From positions 787,142 to 851,141 of the forward strand of contig NZ_JBISBV010000001.1 in NCBI RefSeq assembly GCF_046592965.1: a stretch of DNA of 64,000 bases, in the 5' to 3' direction. Shown in pieces: positions 1 to 9,210 of the stretch (the stretch's first letter is position 1; each line of letters starts with the position of its first letter). A program made the position numbers and the translations under genes. Source of the stretch: Marivita sp046592965 (lineage in GTDB: Bacteria > Pseudomonadota > Alphaproteobacteria > Rhodobacterales > Rhodobacteraceae). Below the pieces are notes generated by a model. It had not been told where the DNA came from. It ran no database searches and worked only from the letters and a program-made list of their open reading frames with translations.

Positions 1-1
1 C

Positions 2-454
2 GTGGTGTCCCGGGCGATCCTGCGCAAGATCTGGCAACGTGTCACTGGCCGGTTCCACCGCTTCGGCTACGCTGCGGTCAGCTTTGGAGAACCTGTTTTG
101 CTCAGTGACATCGCGGGTGGTGTCGAGAACACCGAGGCTCTTTCAGAAATGATCATGCAGCGCATTTCCGATGCGGTCCCGGTTTTGCCAGTGCCCTTGG
201 TCACAACCCTGCTTCTGCGGGACGGCGCGGTCACTCCTGCGCAACTTGGTGTTGCCTTTGCGGAAGCGGTCACGGCATTGGACGACGCGCAGGTGCATCT
301 GCCGCGTGGCGATTGTGATTATGCGGTGAAATTCGGACTACGCGCCTTGGAAGAGCGCGGGATTGTTGTCCGGGAGGAGGGGCGAGTGCGCATCGCGGAT
401 GGACAATACGCGCTGGCTCAGTTCTATGCGAATTCGATCAAACATCTGATGTAG
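2..454 (+). CDS. plsB: Glycerol-3-phosphate acyltransferase, C-terminal fragment (cut by window edge)
   Basis: The reading frame is already open at the left edge, so this is the 3' part of a longer gene ending with TAG at 452-454. The 150 visible residues include a VSFGEPV segment, a winged-helix-like stretch and the ending FYANSIKHL, which resembles the conserved YYANSI-H ending of membrane glycerol-3-phosphate acyltransferases (PlsB family, first step of phospholipid synthesis). The catalytic HX4D block would lie upstream and cannot be seen. The gene is followed on the same strand by ccrA after about 160 bp. The identification rests on the C-terminal signature only. Confidence 0.6.
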   Translation: MVSRAILRKIWQRVTGRFHRFGYAAVSFGEPVLLSDIAGGVENTEALSEMIMQRISDAVPVLPVPLVTTLLLRDGAVTPAQLGVAFAEAVTALDDAQVHLPRGDCDYAVKFGLRALEERGIVVREEGRVRIADGQYALAQFYANSIKHLM

Positions 455-616
455 CTGATTTCTGCGCCCGCGAAGGAATTTCTGCAATTGCTCGGTTATA
501 AAATTACAAAATCGGCTGAAATCTTATTGCATAATTTCAATCCGGCACATATCTCAGGGTCAGACGCCGCGATTCTGCATTGCGGCACACTTGTAACTCG
601 ACTCTAGGAGGCTCCG

Positions 617-1903
<1,287 letters not shown>

Positions 1904-1933
1904 CCAAACGCTTACGACTCGCTGTTAGACAGA

Positions 1934-1965
1934 CCCTGCGAGCCATTCCGGTTCGCAGGGTTTTT
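1934..1965 (+). terminator. Rho-independent terminator of ccrA
   Basis: Perfect 8-bp stem CCCTGCGA (1934-1941) / TCGCAGGG (1953-1960) with an 11-base loop and a run of five T at 1961-1965, starting 31 bases after the ccrA stop codon. Confidence 0.85.
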
Positions 1966-2004
1966 ACGTCTCGAAAAGGCGTGTGCAGTCAAAACAGTGC
2001 GATA

Positions 2005-2060
2005 GAAATTTTCCCTTCCCCATTTTCGGGGAGTTGGAATCAGGGAATTTCACACTTTTT
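2005..2060 (+). repeat. Nested imperfect inverted repeat upstream of the lux locus
   Basis: Outer arms GAAATTTTCCC (2005-2015) and GGGAATTTC (2043-2051) pair with a two-base bulge; inner arms CCCC (2018-2021) and GGGG (2028-2031) form a second helix. A T6 tract lies at 2055-2060. It could be a second terminator or a structured site in the lux promoter region; nothing in the sequence decides between these. Confidence 0.35.
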
Positions 2061-2080
2061 TACCACATGCTAGGGTTGTG

Positions 2081-2096
2081 TTAACGAACTATTAAC
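2081..2096 (+). promoter_or_regulatory. CtrA-type box upstream of the quorum-sensing locus
   Basis: TTAACGAACTATTAAC is an exact TTAA-N7-TTAAC full CtrA recognition sequence, 20 bp before the ATG at 2117. CtrA is the conserved alphaproteobacterial cell-cycle/motility response regulator, and links between CtrA and quorum sensing are known in Rhodobacteraceae. The match is direct; that CtrA acts here is inference. Confidence 0.65.
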
Positions 2097-2116
2097 TATC
2101 TGGAGGTGACGCTGAA

Positions 2117-2332
2117 ATGGGACATGATTGGATCATAGACGTGTTGACAGACCTCAGGACGTTTGCAGCTGCAAACGACCTCGAAGCGCTGGCTGCCAAG
2201 CTGGACGATACTCAGCTGGTCGCGCGGGCAGAGCTTGTGTCGCACGGTAAGGGGATAGGCCGTGGGTTACTTGGAGAAACTGCCGCAGTTGGACGGGGTG
2301 ATTGCACGATTGGAGTGCGCCGAACGTCTTGA
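2117..2332 (+). CDS. Small conserved protein preceding luxR
   Basis: A 71-residue frame with a strong GGAGGTGA ribosome-binding site 8 bases before its ATG. The first 42 or so residues (MGHDWIIDVLTDLRTF, AANDLEALAAKLDD) look like the small acidic helical proteins of unknown function that accompany luxR genes in roseobacters, as I recall them. The last 25 residues are basic and glycine-rich, run out of frame across the luxR start and do not look native. A one-base shift near 2240 would end the protein at TAA 2248-2250, just before the luxR GTG, so a small frameshift is possible. Function unknown. Confidence 0.55.
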   Translation: MGHDWIIDVLTDLRTFAAANDLEALAAKLDDTQLVARAELVSHGKGIGRGLLGETAAVGRGDCTIGVRRTS

Positions 2333-2990
2333 AGATTTGCAGATTGCCATAGAATGGCTGCGCGATCATTACAGCGTCGATCACATGGTATATCATTGGG
2401 TGTCTGGCAACGGTGAGCAATATGGATGCGGCACCTAAGATCCGGCATGGGTTCAGCGCTATCTGGACCAGGGTTATCTGCGCATAGATCCGGTCGTGCT
2501 GGGCTGTTACCAGCATTTCCACCCCGTTGACTGGAAACGTCTGGACTGGTCGAGCAAGACGGCACGGGCGTTTCAGAAAGACGCGATGGCGCATGGTATC
2601 GGTAATCAGGGGTTCTCGATTCCGATCCGCGGGCCGAACGGGCAATTTGCGTTGTTTACAGTCAGTCACAGCTGCGATGATGCCGAATGGGCGGGTTTCG
2701 CAGAGCTCAACCGGCGCGATCTCATTCTGTTGGCGCATTATTTCAACCAGACCGCGCTCAATCTTGAACCCGGTCGCAAGCCCGCGCCGACGCAGCCGCT
2801 GTCACCGCGAGAGGTGGAAACGATGACGTTGTTGGCTGTCGGATACAGCCGCGCGCAGGTGGCTGATACCTTGTCGATTTCAGAGCATACCTTGCGGGTT
2901 TACATCGAAAGCGCGCGGTTCAAACTCGGGGCGCTCAATACCACGCACGCCGTCGCGCGTGCGATGGCGCGCGGGCAAATCGTGGTCTAG
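2262..2990 (+). pseudogene. LuxR-type autoinducer-binding transcription regulator, interrupted by an in-frame stop
   Basis: Read from GTG 2262 (AAGGGG ribosome-binding site at 2249-2254) one frame encodes about 242 residues of a LuxR protein, with a single TAA at 2436-2438 (codon 59). It interrupts GCGT-stop-DPAWVQRYL, where the family normally has tyrosine (TAT/TAC). Downstream come the rest of the autoinducer-binding domain (YLRIDPVVL, HPVDWKRLDW, GNQGFSIPIRGPNGQFA) and a complete LuxR helix-turn-helix (LSPREVETMTLLAVGYS, ISEHTLRVYI). An internal ATG at 2496 could give a 164-residue product with the DNA-binding domain but only part of the ligand domain. Either the regulator is lost or truncated, or the stop is a sequencing error. 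The neighbouring synthase is intact. Confidence 0.8.
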
Positions 2991-3106
2991 CGACGCGTTG
3001 TCTTTGCATCGGCGATAATTCGCCACGCAACGGGCATCGGTCGCCGTGGCAAGAAACAATTCACCTTTGAAGCACAGCCTGTTTGCAACAAACGGAGACT
3101 GTGCTG

Positions 3107-3745
3107 ATGATTCGTTACCTGTATGCCGATCAACTCTCGACCACACCGCTGCTTGCGCGCACCATGTATCAAGACCGCGCCGACCAGTTCGCAACACGGC
3201 TGGGATGGGAGGTCAGCGTTGATAAAAACGGTCAGGAGAGGGATCAATATGACGATCTCAACCCACTGTATGTGATCTGGGAAAAACCCGACGGCACGCA
3301 TGGCGGATCGATGCGGTTCTTGCCCACAACCGGACGCACGATGGTCAACGAGCATTTCCTGACGCTGACGGACGGGGTGGCGTTTCAAAGCCCGTTCATC
3401 TGGGAATGTACCCGCTTTTGCCTTGCGCGAAACCCCGAGCCGGGCACTGCTGCGGCGCTGATGCTGGCTGGAGGCGAGGTGATGCAGGGCTTTGACATTC
3501 GCCATTTCGTCGGGGTGTTCGATGCCCGGATGGTGCGTATCTACAACCGGATCGGCGCCGCGCCCGAGGTTTTGGGAACCCAAGGCGAGGGCCGTCAGGC
3601 GATCAGTGTCGGTCTGTGGGAATTTTCCGAAGCTGCGCAAAGGCATGTCTCACAGGTCGCTGGCGTCTCGTTGGCAGACTCACGGAGTTGGTTCGAGGCG
3701 GCCTTTGGCAGCTCGGTGACGCAGTCTGCGGTCCATGCGGCCTAG
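3107..3745 (+). CDS. Acyl-homoserine-lactone synthase (LuxI family)
   Basis: A 212-residue protein starting at ATG 3107, chosen over an in-frame upstream ATG at 3083 because GGAG (3094-3097) precedes 3107 at good spacing and MIRYLYADQL is the usual start of the family. The invariant LuxI positions are present: R and F in RADQFATR, W in LGWEV, two D in DQYDDLNPLY, R in GGSMRFLPTTG, and E and R in WECTRFCL. The family makes N-acyl-homoserine lactones from S-adenosylmethionine and acyl-ACP. It lies downstream of the broken luxR gene; the 116-bp gap between them has no convincing 20-bp lux box. Confidence 0.93.
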   Translation: MIRYLYADQLSTTPLLARTMYQDRADQFATRLGWEVSVDKNGQERDQYDDLNPLYVIWEKPDGTHGGSMRFLPTTGRTMVNEHFLTLTDGVAFQSPFIWECTRFCLARNPEPGTAAALMLAGGEVMQGFDIRHFVGVFDARMVRIYNRIGAAPEVLGTQGEGRQAISVGLWEFSEAAQRHVSQVAGVSLADSRSWFEAAFGSSVTQSAVHAA

Positions 3746-3814
3746 CGATCGGAATGCCTGACAATGGACCGCCTGCCGCTGGTGCCTGATTGTCGGGCGA
3801 TATAGGGTTCGGGC

Positions 3815-5347
3815 ATGACATTGCCCGCCCTCACATATTCGCACGATCAGGCCGCCGCGCACGATCAGGTCGCAGACATGCTGCGCGAGGCCGGTGTCGA
3901 TCTTGACACCGGTCACCTGATGCCGCCGCGTGATGGTCAGACCAAGATCATGGCGATCACCGGTAAGGCCGGGTCTGGAAAAACGCTGCTTCTGGCGGAA
4001 CTTTGCAAGGCGTTGCAGGACGCGGGTGTCGATCTCGTTTCAGGCGATTACGAAGGCCGAAGGCGCAAGGATCGGCGCACTCTGGCGGTGCTTGCGCCAA
4101 CGAACAAAGCCGCCAGCGTCTTGCGGATGCGCGGCGTTCCGGCGACAACCATTCACCGCATCCTGTACACACCGGTCTATGATCCGGAATACGAGCGGAT
4201 TGCGGAATGGCTGATGGGCAACGACGACCGGCCCGAGATTGAGGGGCTGACAGACGAGGCGCTGGCGCGGGCCCAACTGTCCTTTGAAACGCACAAATCG
4301 ATCCCTGCTGCATTGGCTGCCGCCGGGTTGCGCGGTTCGGATTTCATCACCGGCTGGAAACGGCGTGAGGATCCGCTCGACATCGGGTTTGTCGATGAGG
4401 CGTCGATGCTGGATGAACGTCAGGTCGCAGACCTGCGCGAGATTTTTCCCCATTTGCTGCTGTTTGGCGATCCGGCGCAGCTCGCGCCCGTTAACCAATC
4501 GGGCAAGATGGTGTTTGAATCGCTGGAGCCGTCTCAGGTGATGAACCTGAGCCGCATTCACCGGCAGGATGCCGACAACCCGATCCTCGATCTGGCGCAC
4601 GCGCTCGCCGACCCCGCACTGGATTTTGAGGCTTTCGAACGGATGGTCGAAGAGGCTTCAAAGACTGACGATCGTGTGGTCTGGGGCCAGCGGGTCGAGG
4701 TGGACCTGATGGCGCGGTCCCCCGTGCTTGTCTGGCGCAACGCGACGCGTATTCGCCTGATCCACGCCTTTCGCGCAGTGCATGGCGCACCTGAGGATTC
4801 ACTTTTGGAAGGCGAGCCTCTGATCTGCGACGGGCTTGAACTGCCTCTGAAACACCGCAAGAAGCGGCTCGATCTCGAGGCGCGGGGTCTGATCAAGGGA
4901 GCGCAGGTGATCTATCTCGGTCCGGGGCGAAAGCCGGGATTCTCAAGGCTTCACGTGATGGGTGCGGAAGACCCTCAGGTTTCAGCGGCTTCCATCGTGA
5001 AGATCGAGAAACCGGGGGAGGAAGAGCCGTTTATTCCCTTCGCCGCCCGCATGGGCGCAACCTTCCTGCACGGCGCGGCGGTGACCATTCACAAAGCGCA
5101 GGGGTCGCAGTGGGACGAGGTGCAGGTCTTTGCTCCGGATTTATATGCTGCCGCGCGAATGGGGCGGGTCGAGGCGGGCCAGCCGCTGTGGAAACGGCTG
5201 GCCTATGTCGCTATCACCCGCGCATCGACGCGGCTTCATTGGGTTGTGCGCAACCGGTTGTCAAAACCCGGCGGCCCGCTTCAAGTGGATGATTTGAAAG
5301 CCACGCCCGCGGCGCCCTTGGCGTTGGAGGTCGAGAGCGGGGTCTAG
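3815..5347 (+). CDS. RecD-like ATP-dependent DNA helicase (superfamily 1)
   Basis: A 510-residue helicase without RecB/RecC-type partners nearby. Walker A GKAGSGKT is at residues 50-57, motif II reads VDEAS near 193-197, followed by FGDPAQLAPV (motif III), and the C-terminal UvrD-like half has AVTIHKAQGSQWDEV and AYVAITRA (motifs V and VI). This is the stand-alone RecD-like/exodeoxyribonuclease V alpha-type helicase common in alphaproteobacteria, presumably used in DNA repair or replication. It ends convergently with the next gene with one base between stop codons. Confidence 0.85.
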   Translation: MTLPALTYSHDQAAAHDQVADMLREAGVDLDTGHLMPPRDGQTKIMAITGKAGSGKTLLLAELCKALQDAGVDLVSGDYEGRRRKDRRTLAVLAPTNKAASVLRMRGVPATTIHRILYTPVYDPEYERIAEWLMGNDDRPEIEGLTDEALARAQLSFETHKSIPAALAAAGLRGSDFITGWKRREDPLDIGFVDEASMLDERQVADLREIFPHLLLFGDPAQLAPVNQSGKMVFESLEPSQVMNLSRIHRQDADNPILDLAHALADPALDFEAFERMVEEASKTDDRVVWGQRVEVDLMARSPVLVWRNATRIRLIHAFRAVHGAPEDSLLEGEPLICDGLELPLKHRKKRLDLEARGLIKGAQVIYLGPGRKPGFSRLHVMGAEDPQVSAASIVKIEKPGEEEPFIPFAARMGATFLHGAAVTIHKAQGSQWDEVQVFAPDLYAAARMGRVEAGQPLWKRLAYVAITRASTRLHWVVRNRLSKPGGPLQVDDLKATPAAPLALEVESGV

Positions 5348-5348
5348 A

Positions 5349-6368
5349 TCACAGCTTGACGACCTGCTTTCCCATATTGCCACCTTTCAGCATTGCGATG
5401 AACGCCTCCGGCGCATTTTCGAGGCCTTCGGCCACGTCTTCAAGATAGGAGATCTCGCCGGCCTCAACCTTTGGGCCGACATCGGCCAGGAACTCGGGGA
5501 ACTCATCCCAGTGGTCGAAGATGATGAAACCCGTCACCTGTAGTCGGTTCACAAGAATGCTGCGCCACATCGCAGGAAGCTGGTTTTCTTCGGCGATATT
5601 GTCGCCGCCGTACCACGCAACCATGCCGCAAATCGGTATGCGCCCGTGCACGTTCATCAGCGGCAGAACCGCCTCGATGAGCTGGCCCGCAACGTTCTCC
5701 CAATATATGTCGACACCGTCCGGGGCCGCTTCGGCAATCGCGGCGCGCAGGGATTTCGCGTCGTCATGCGCGTGGTGGTCGATTGCGGCGTCAAACCCGA
5801 ACGTCTCGGTGGCGATGCGGCATTTTTCTTCTCCTCCGGCGATGGCCACGGTGCGCAGGCCCAGGCTCTTGGCGAGTTGTCCCACCATAGAGCCGACGGG
5901 TCCGGTGGCGGCACCGACAACCAGTGTTTCGCCGGCTTTGGGATTGCCATACTTGTGCAACCCGACCCAACCGGTCAGTCCCGGCATGCCAAGCACGCCC
6001 AATGCGGTGGATGCCGGAACCGATCCGTCAAGTTTGCGCAAAACACTGGCTGGAAGCGTTGCATGGCTGGCCCAGCCGGTCATTCCGGTGACGGTATCCC
6101 CTTCGGCAAAATCGTCTGCGTTGCTTTTCAACACGCGCCCTACACCCTGACCGGTCATGGTGTCGCCGATTTCGAGCGATTCTGCATAGCTCTTGGCGTC
6201 GTCCATGCGGCCCCGCATATAGGGGTCGAGCGACAGGTGCGTGACCTCGATCAACACCTCGCCTTTGCCCGGTTCAGGCAGAGCGCCGGTTTCCAGTTTG
6301 AAGTCGTCTTGCACTGGTGCGCCTTCGGGGCGGCGGGCCAATGTGATGCGGGACATTTGATCGGACAT
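5349..6368 (-). CDS. NADP-dependent oxidoreductase, CurA/leukotriene B4 dehydrogenase-like MDR
   Basis: A 339-residue protein read from ATG 6368, where AGGAGG stands 4 bases upstream; the frame extends 8 codons further but lacks such a site. Family marks are LDPYMRGRMDD, the nucleotide-binding GAATGPVGSMVGQLAK, and the C-terminal GKQVVKL. There are no catalytic zinc ligands, as expected for the CurA/YncB-type 2-alkenal or curcumin reductase group that reduces activated double bonds with NADPH. It is the last gene of the minus-strand run that begins at mreB. The natural substrate cannot be told from sequence. Confidence 0.85.
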   Translation of the reverse strand: MSDQMSRITLARRPEGAPVQDDFKLETGALPEPGKGEVLIEVTHLSLDPYMRGRMDDAKSYAESLEIGDTMTGQGVGRVLKSNADDFAEGDTVTGMTGWASHATLPASVLRKLDGSVPASTALGVLGMPGLTGWVGLHKYGNPKAGETLVVGAATGPVGSMVGQLAKSLGLRTVAIAGGEEKCRIATETFGFDAAIDHHAHDDAKSLRAAIAEAAPDGVDIYWENVAGQLIEAVLPLMNVHGRIPICGMVAWYGGDNIAEENQLPAMWRSILVNRLQVTGFIIFDHWDEFPEFLADVGPKVEAGEISYLEDVAEGLENAPEAFIAMLKGGNMGKQVVKL

Positions 6369-6420
6369 AAAACCTCCTGAGTTTCGTCTCATGAGGTCAA
6401 TGCCCGGCGCGCCGGAAAGT

Positions 6421-7101
6421 TCAGTTCACAGCTTCGCGAATGGCGCGCATATTGTCGCCATAGGGCGCAGGGTTTTCGACCGACCCGCCTTTGAAGACGG
6501 CCGAACCGGCAACCAGAACGTCGGCCCCTGCGGCGACGACCAAAGGTGCGGTTCTGGGATCGACGCCGCCATCCACTTCGATATGGACCTCGCGATCCCC
6601 GATCATTTCTCGCAACTCGCTGACTTTCTGAACACAGGGGTGAATGAAGCTCTGGCCGCCAAAGCCGGGGTTCACGGTCATCACGCAGATCATATCGACC
6701 AGATCGAGCAGGGGCGCTGCCGCTTCGGCTGGTGTGCCGGGGTTGAGCGCCAGTCCTGCCTTGGCTCCGCTGGCCCGGATCGCTTGCAATGTACGGTGGA
6801 TATGGGGGCCGGCCTCGACATGGGCGGTGATGATGTCGGCACCTGCATCTGCGAACGCCTCGATATACGGATCGACAGGCGCGATCATCAGGTGAACGTC
6901 CATAAGCGTCTTGATATGGGGCCGAATGGCGGCGCAGGTCGCGGGACCGAACGTGATGTTGGGCACAAAATGGCCGTCCATGACATCGACGTGTATCCAG
7001 TCCGCGCCCTGCGCTTCGACCGCTTGGATCTCGGCACCGAAATTGGCGAAGTCGGAGGCGAGGATGGATGGGGCGATCTTAACCGAACGGTCGAATGTCA
7101 T
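6421..7101 (-). CDS. rpe: Ribulose-phosphate 3-epimerase
   Basis: A 226-residue TIM-barrel enzyme interconverting ribulose 5-phosphate and xylulose 5-phosphate in the pentose phosphate and Calvin routes. Signatures: IAPSILASDFANFG at the N-terminus, HVDVMDGHFVPNITFGP with metal-binding H and D, MDVHLMI, VMTVNPGFGGQSF, and the second metal Asp in EVDGGVD, with a phosphate-binding GSAVFKG loop. Length matches the family. It lies 30 bp downstream of the hydroxyacid dehydrogenase gene on the same strand. Confidence 0.95.
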   Translation of the reverse strand: MTFDRSVKIAPSILASDFANFGAEIQAVEAQGADWIHVDVMDGHFVPNITFGPATCAAIRPHIKTLMDVHLMIAPVDPYIEAFADAGADIITAHVEAGPHIHRTLQAIRASGAKAGLALNPGTPAEAAAPLLDLVDMICVMTVNPGFGGQSFIHPCVQKVSELREMIGDREVHIEVDGGVDPRTAPLVVAAGADVLVAGSAVFKGGSVENPAPYGDNMRAIREAVN

Positions 7102-7131
7102 TGTGGCGGCTCCAATGTGATTGATGCGGTG

Positions 7132-8067
7132 TTAATATCCGGCGTCGCGATCGACAAGATGCAGCAGCGGTTCGCCAGCCTCGGAGCGGCGGATGTTCTC
7201 GACCACTGCGCGCGCCGCACTCGGCGGGCGGGTCTGCGAGGCGATGTGCGGCGTGACCGTGACGCTTGGGTGCGACCAGAACGGATGATCGCGTGGCAAC
7301 GGTTCGGTGCGAAACACATCAAGCGTTGCATGCGCCACCTGTCCGCTGTCGAGCGCGTCAAGCAGAGCGCTGTCGTCGATCAGTGGCCCACGTCCGGGGT
7401 TTAGGACGAACGCACCGTGCGGCAATAGCGCGAGTGTTTCAGCATTCAGCGTATTTTGCGTGGCAGGTGTGTCCGGCAATAGCAGGATCACGATCTGCGA
7501 ATTGCGCAGGGTTTCCCTCAGGCCGTCCGCACCGTGCAGGCACGTGATCCCGTCCACGGATTTGGCGGTGCGCGACCATCCGGTGACCGGAAAGCCAAGC
7601 CGCGAGAGCGCCTGTCCGCAGGCGGTGCCAAGTTCGCCCAGCCCCAGTATTCCGACCGGACGATCGGCCGAAACCGGTGGCGCCTTGGCCGACCATTGGT
7701 GATCCGGATTGACGATATGTGCGTCCATTCCAAGATGATGTCGCAACGCGTGGCCCGTGACCCACTCCACCATACCTTGCGTCAGGCCGGCATCATCGAC
7801 CATGCGCGCAAAGGGCACGGTGAGGGTCGGATTGCCAACCGCGTCTTCGACGCCTGCCCAAAGGTTCAGAACCGCTTTCAGCCGGGTGAAGGGCGTGAAA
7901 TCCTGAACCTCGGAGTTGGGCGCATAGATGATGTAATCAACGCTGTCGGCCGGCAAGTCGGTCGCCAATCTATAGTCCAGCCCGGTATCGTTCAGCGCGT
8001 TGCGCAGCGGGGTTTCGTAGTCCGCCCAACGCGTTGCGTGGGCGGCGAAAAGAATGTTGACGGACAT
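7132..8067 (-). CDS. ghrA: Glyoxylate/hydroxypyruvate reductase A-type D-2-hydroxyacid dehydrogenase
   Basis: A 311-residue NAD(P)-dependent dehydrogenase of the GhrA branch. The dinucleotide motif GLGELGTACGQAL is at about 144-156; the catalytic Arg lies in NPGRGPLID, the Glu in FRTEPLP and the His in VTPHIAS. GhrA enzymes reduce glyoxylate and hydroxypyruvate, which fits carbon flow through glyoxylate from the ethylmalonyl-CoA pathway. It starts 3 bases after the rodA stop codon, so it is probably transcribed with the shape operon. Confidence 0.85.
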   Translation of the reverse strand: MSVNILFAAHATRWADYETPLRNALNDTGLDYRLATDLPADSVDYIIYAPNSEVQDFTPFTRLKAVLNLWAGVEDAVGNPTLTVPFARMVDDAGLTQGMVEWVTGHALRHHLGMDAHIVNPDHQWSAKAPPVSADRPVGILGLGELGTACGQALSRLGFPVTGWSRTAKSVDGITCLHGADGLRETLRNSQIVILLLPDTPATQNTLNAETLALLPHGAFVLNPGRGPLIDDSALLDALDSGQVAHATLDVFRTEPLPRDHPFWSHPSVTVTPHIASQTRPPSAARAVVENIRRSEAGEPLLHLVDRDAGY

Positions 8068-8070
8068 GGA

Positions 8071-9210
8071 TTACCTCGCGCGGTGGATATGAGCGCTTTG
8101 TACAAGGCCGAACGCGATCATCAAGACCAGCATCGCCGATCCGCCATAACTCACCAGAGGCAGAGGGACACCCACGACAGGGGCCAGGCCCATCACCATC
8201 GACATGTTGACGGCAAAGTACAAAAAGAACGTGACGCCGATGCCGAGGATCAGCAGGGATGAGTAGCGGTCGCGGTTTTGCAGGGCGGCGATGATGCAGA
8301 AGATCAGGATCAGAACATAAAGCAGCAGCAGTGAAATGCCGCCGATGAACCCGAATTCCTCGGCCAGTGTGTTGAAAATGAAATCCGTGTGTTTCTCTGG
8401 CAAGAAATTCAGACGCGATTGGGTGCCTTGCATGAAACCGCGCCCGGTCCAGCCGCCCGATCCCATCGCAATCTTGGCTTGGGTGATGTGATAGCCCGCG
8501 CCAAGCGGGTCTGAACTCGGATCGAGGAACGTGTCGATGCGGCGGAACTGATATTCCTTGAGCAATTGCCAATCCGTGCCACGGCTTAGGAAGATGGCAT
8601 AGATGCCGCCGGTTCCTGCGGCGATCACGGTTGCGAAATACGCCCAGTGTACGCCGGCGAGAAACATCATCAATCCGCCCCCGGCAACGAGCAATATGGC
8701 GGTGCCGAGATCGGGTTGCGTCAGCACCATGAAGGTGGGCAACAGGATGATGAAGATCGGCAAGAGCACCCAGAACGGGTGCGAGGTTTTACGCATCGGC
8801 AGCCAGTCGTAATACGCCGCAAGCACCATCACCATGGCGACTTTCATCAATTCGGACGGTTGCAGGCGCATGAACCCAAGGTCGATCCAGCGCTGTGCGC
8901 CCATCCCGACAGAGCCGAAGAACTCGACCGCGACCAGCAAACCCAGCGCGATGAGATAGGCCATGACGGACATGTTGCGCCAGAACCAGATCGGCACCAT
9001 CGCCACGATGAACATAAGCGCCACGCCAAGCGCAAAGCGTTTGATCTGCGGTTCGGCCCAGGGTGTCATCGACCCGCCAGCAACCGAGTAGAGCATCAGG
9101 AAACCGACACCGGCAATCGCGGCCAGAAGGGCCACCAGAGGCCAGTTGATGAACAACATCTTGCGCCATCCCGCCGGAACGGTCTTGACGGTATATTCAA
9201 GATAACTCAT
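8071..9210 (-). CDS. rodA: Rod-shape peptidoglycan glycosyltransferase RodA
   Basis: A 379-residue SEDS-family protein with about ten hydrophobic segments. The conserved RWIDLGFMRLQPSELMK segment, LTQPDLGTA, and the late PEKHTDFIF and PLVSYGG motifs are present. RodA polymerises lipid II glycan strands in the elongasome together with PBP2. Its ATG overlaps the stop of mrdA by 4 bases, indicating translational coupling with that partner. Confidence 0.95.
   Translation of the reverse strand: MSYLEYTVKTVPAGWRKMLFINWPLVALLAAIAGVGFLMLYSVAGGSMTPWAEPQIKRFALGVALMFIVAMVPIWFWRNMSVMAYLIALGLLVAVEFFGSVGMGAQRWIDLGFMRLQPSELMKVAMVMVLAAYYDWLPMRKTSHPFWVLLPIFIILLPTFMVLTQPDLGTAILLVAGGGLMMFLAGVHWAYFATVIAAGTGGIYAIFLSRGTDWQLLKEYQFRRIDTFLDPSSDPLGAGYHITQAKIAMGSGGWTGRGFMQGTQSRLNFLPEKHTDFIFNTLAEEFGFIGGISLLLLYVLILIFCIIAALQNRDRYSSLLILGIGVTFFLYFAVNMSMVMGLAPVVGVPLPLVSYGGSAMLVLMIAFGLVQSAHIHRAR

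Noticed and set aside
480..583. TTCTGCA(A)TTGC repeated at 480-491 and 573-583 before ccrA as regulator sites
   Set aside because: Short, imperfect and far apart; not enough to support an operator.
3020..3060. GCCACG/CGTGGC inverted repeat upstream of luxI as a lux box
   Set aside because: Arms are 6 bp with a 16-bp spacer and do not resemble the 20-bp lux box; probably chance.
6391..7404. 337-codon plus-strand frame opposite rpe
   Set aside because: Rpe is certain on the minus strand; the plus frame has no domain or start signal.
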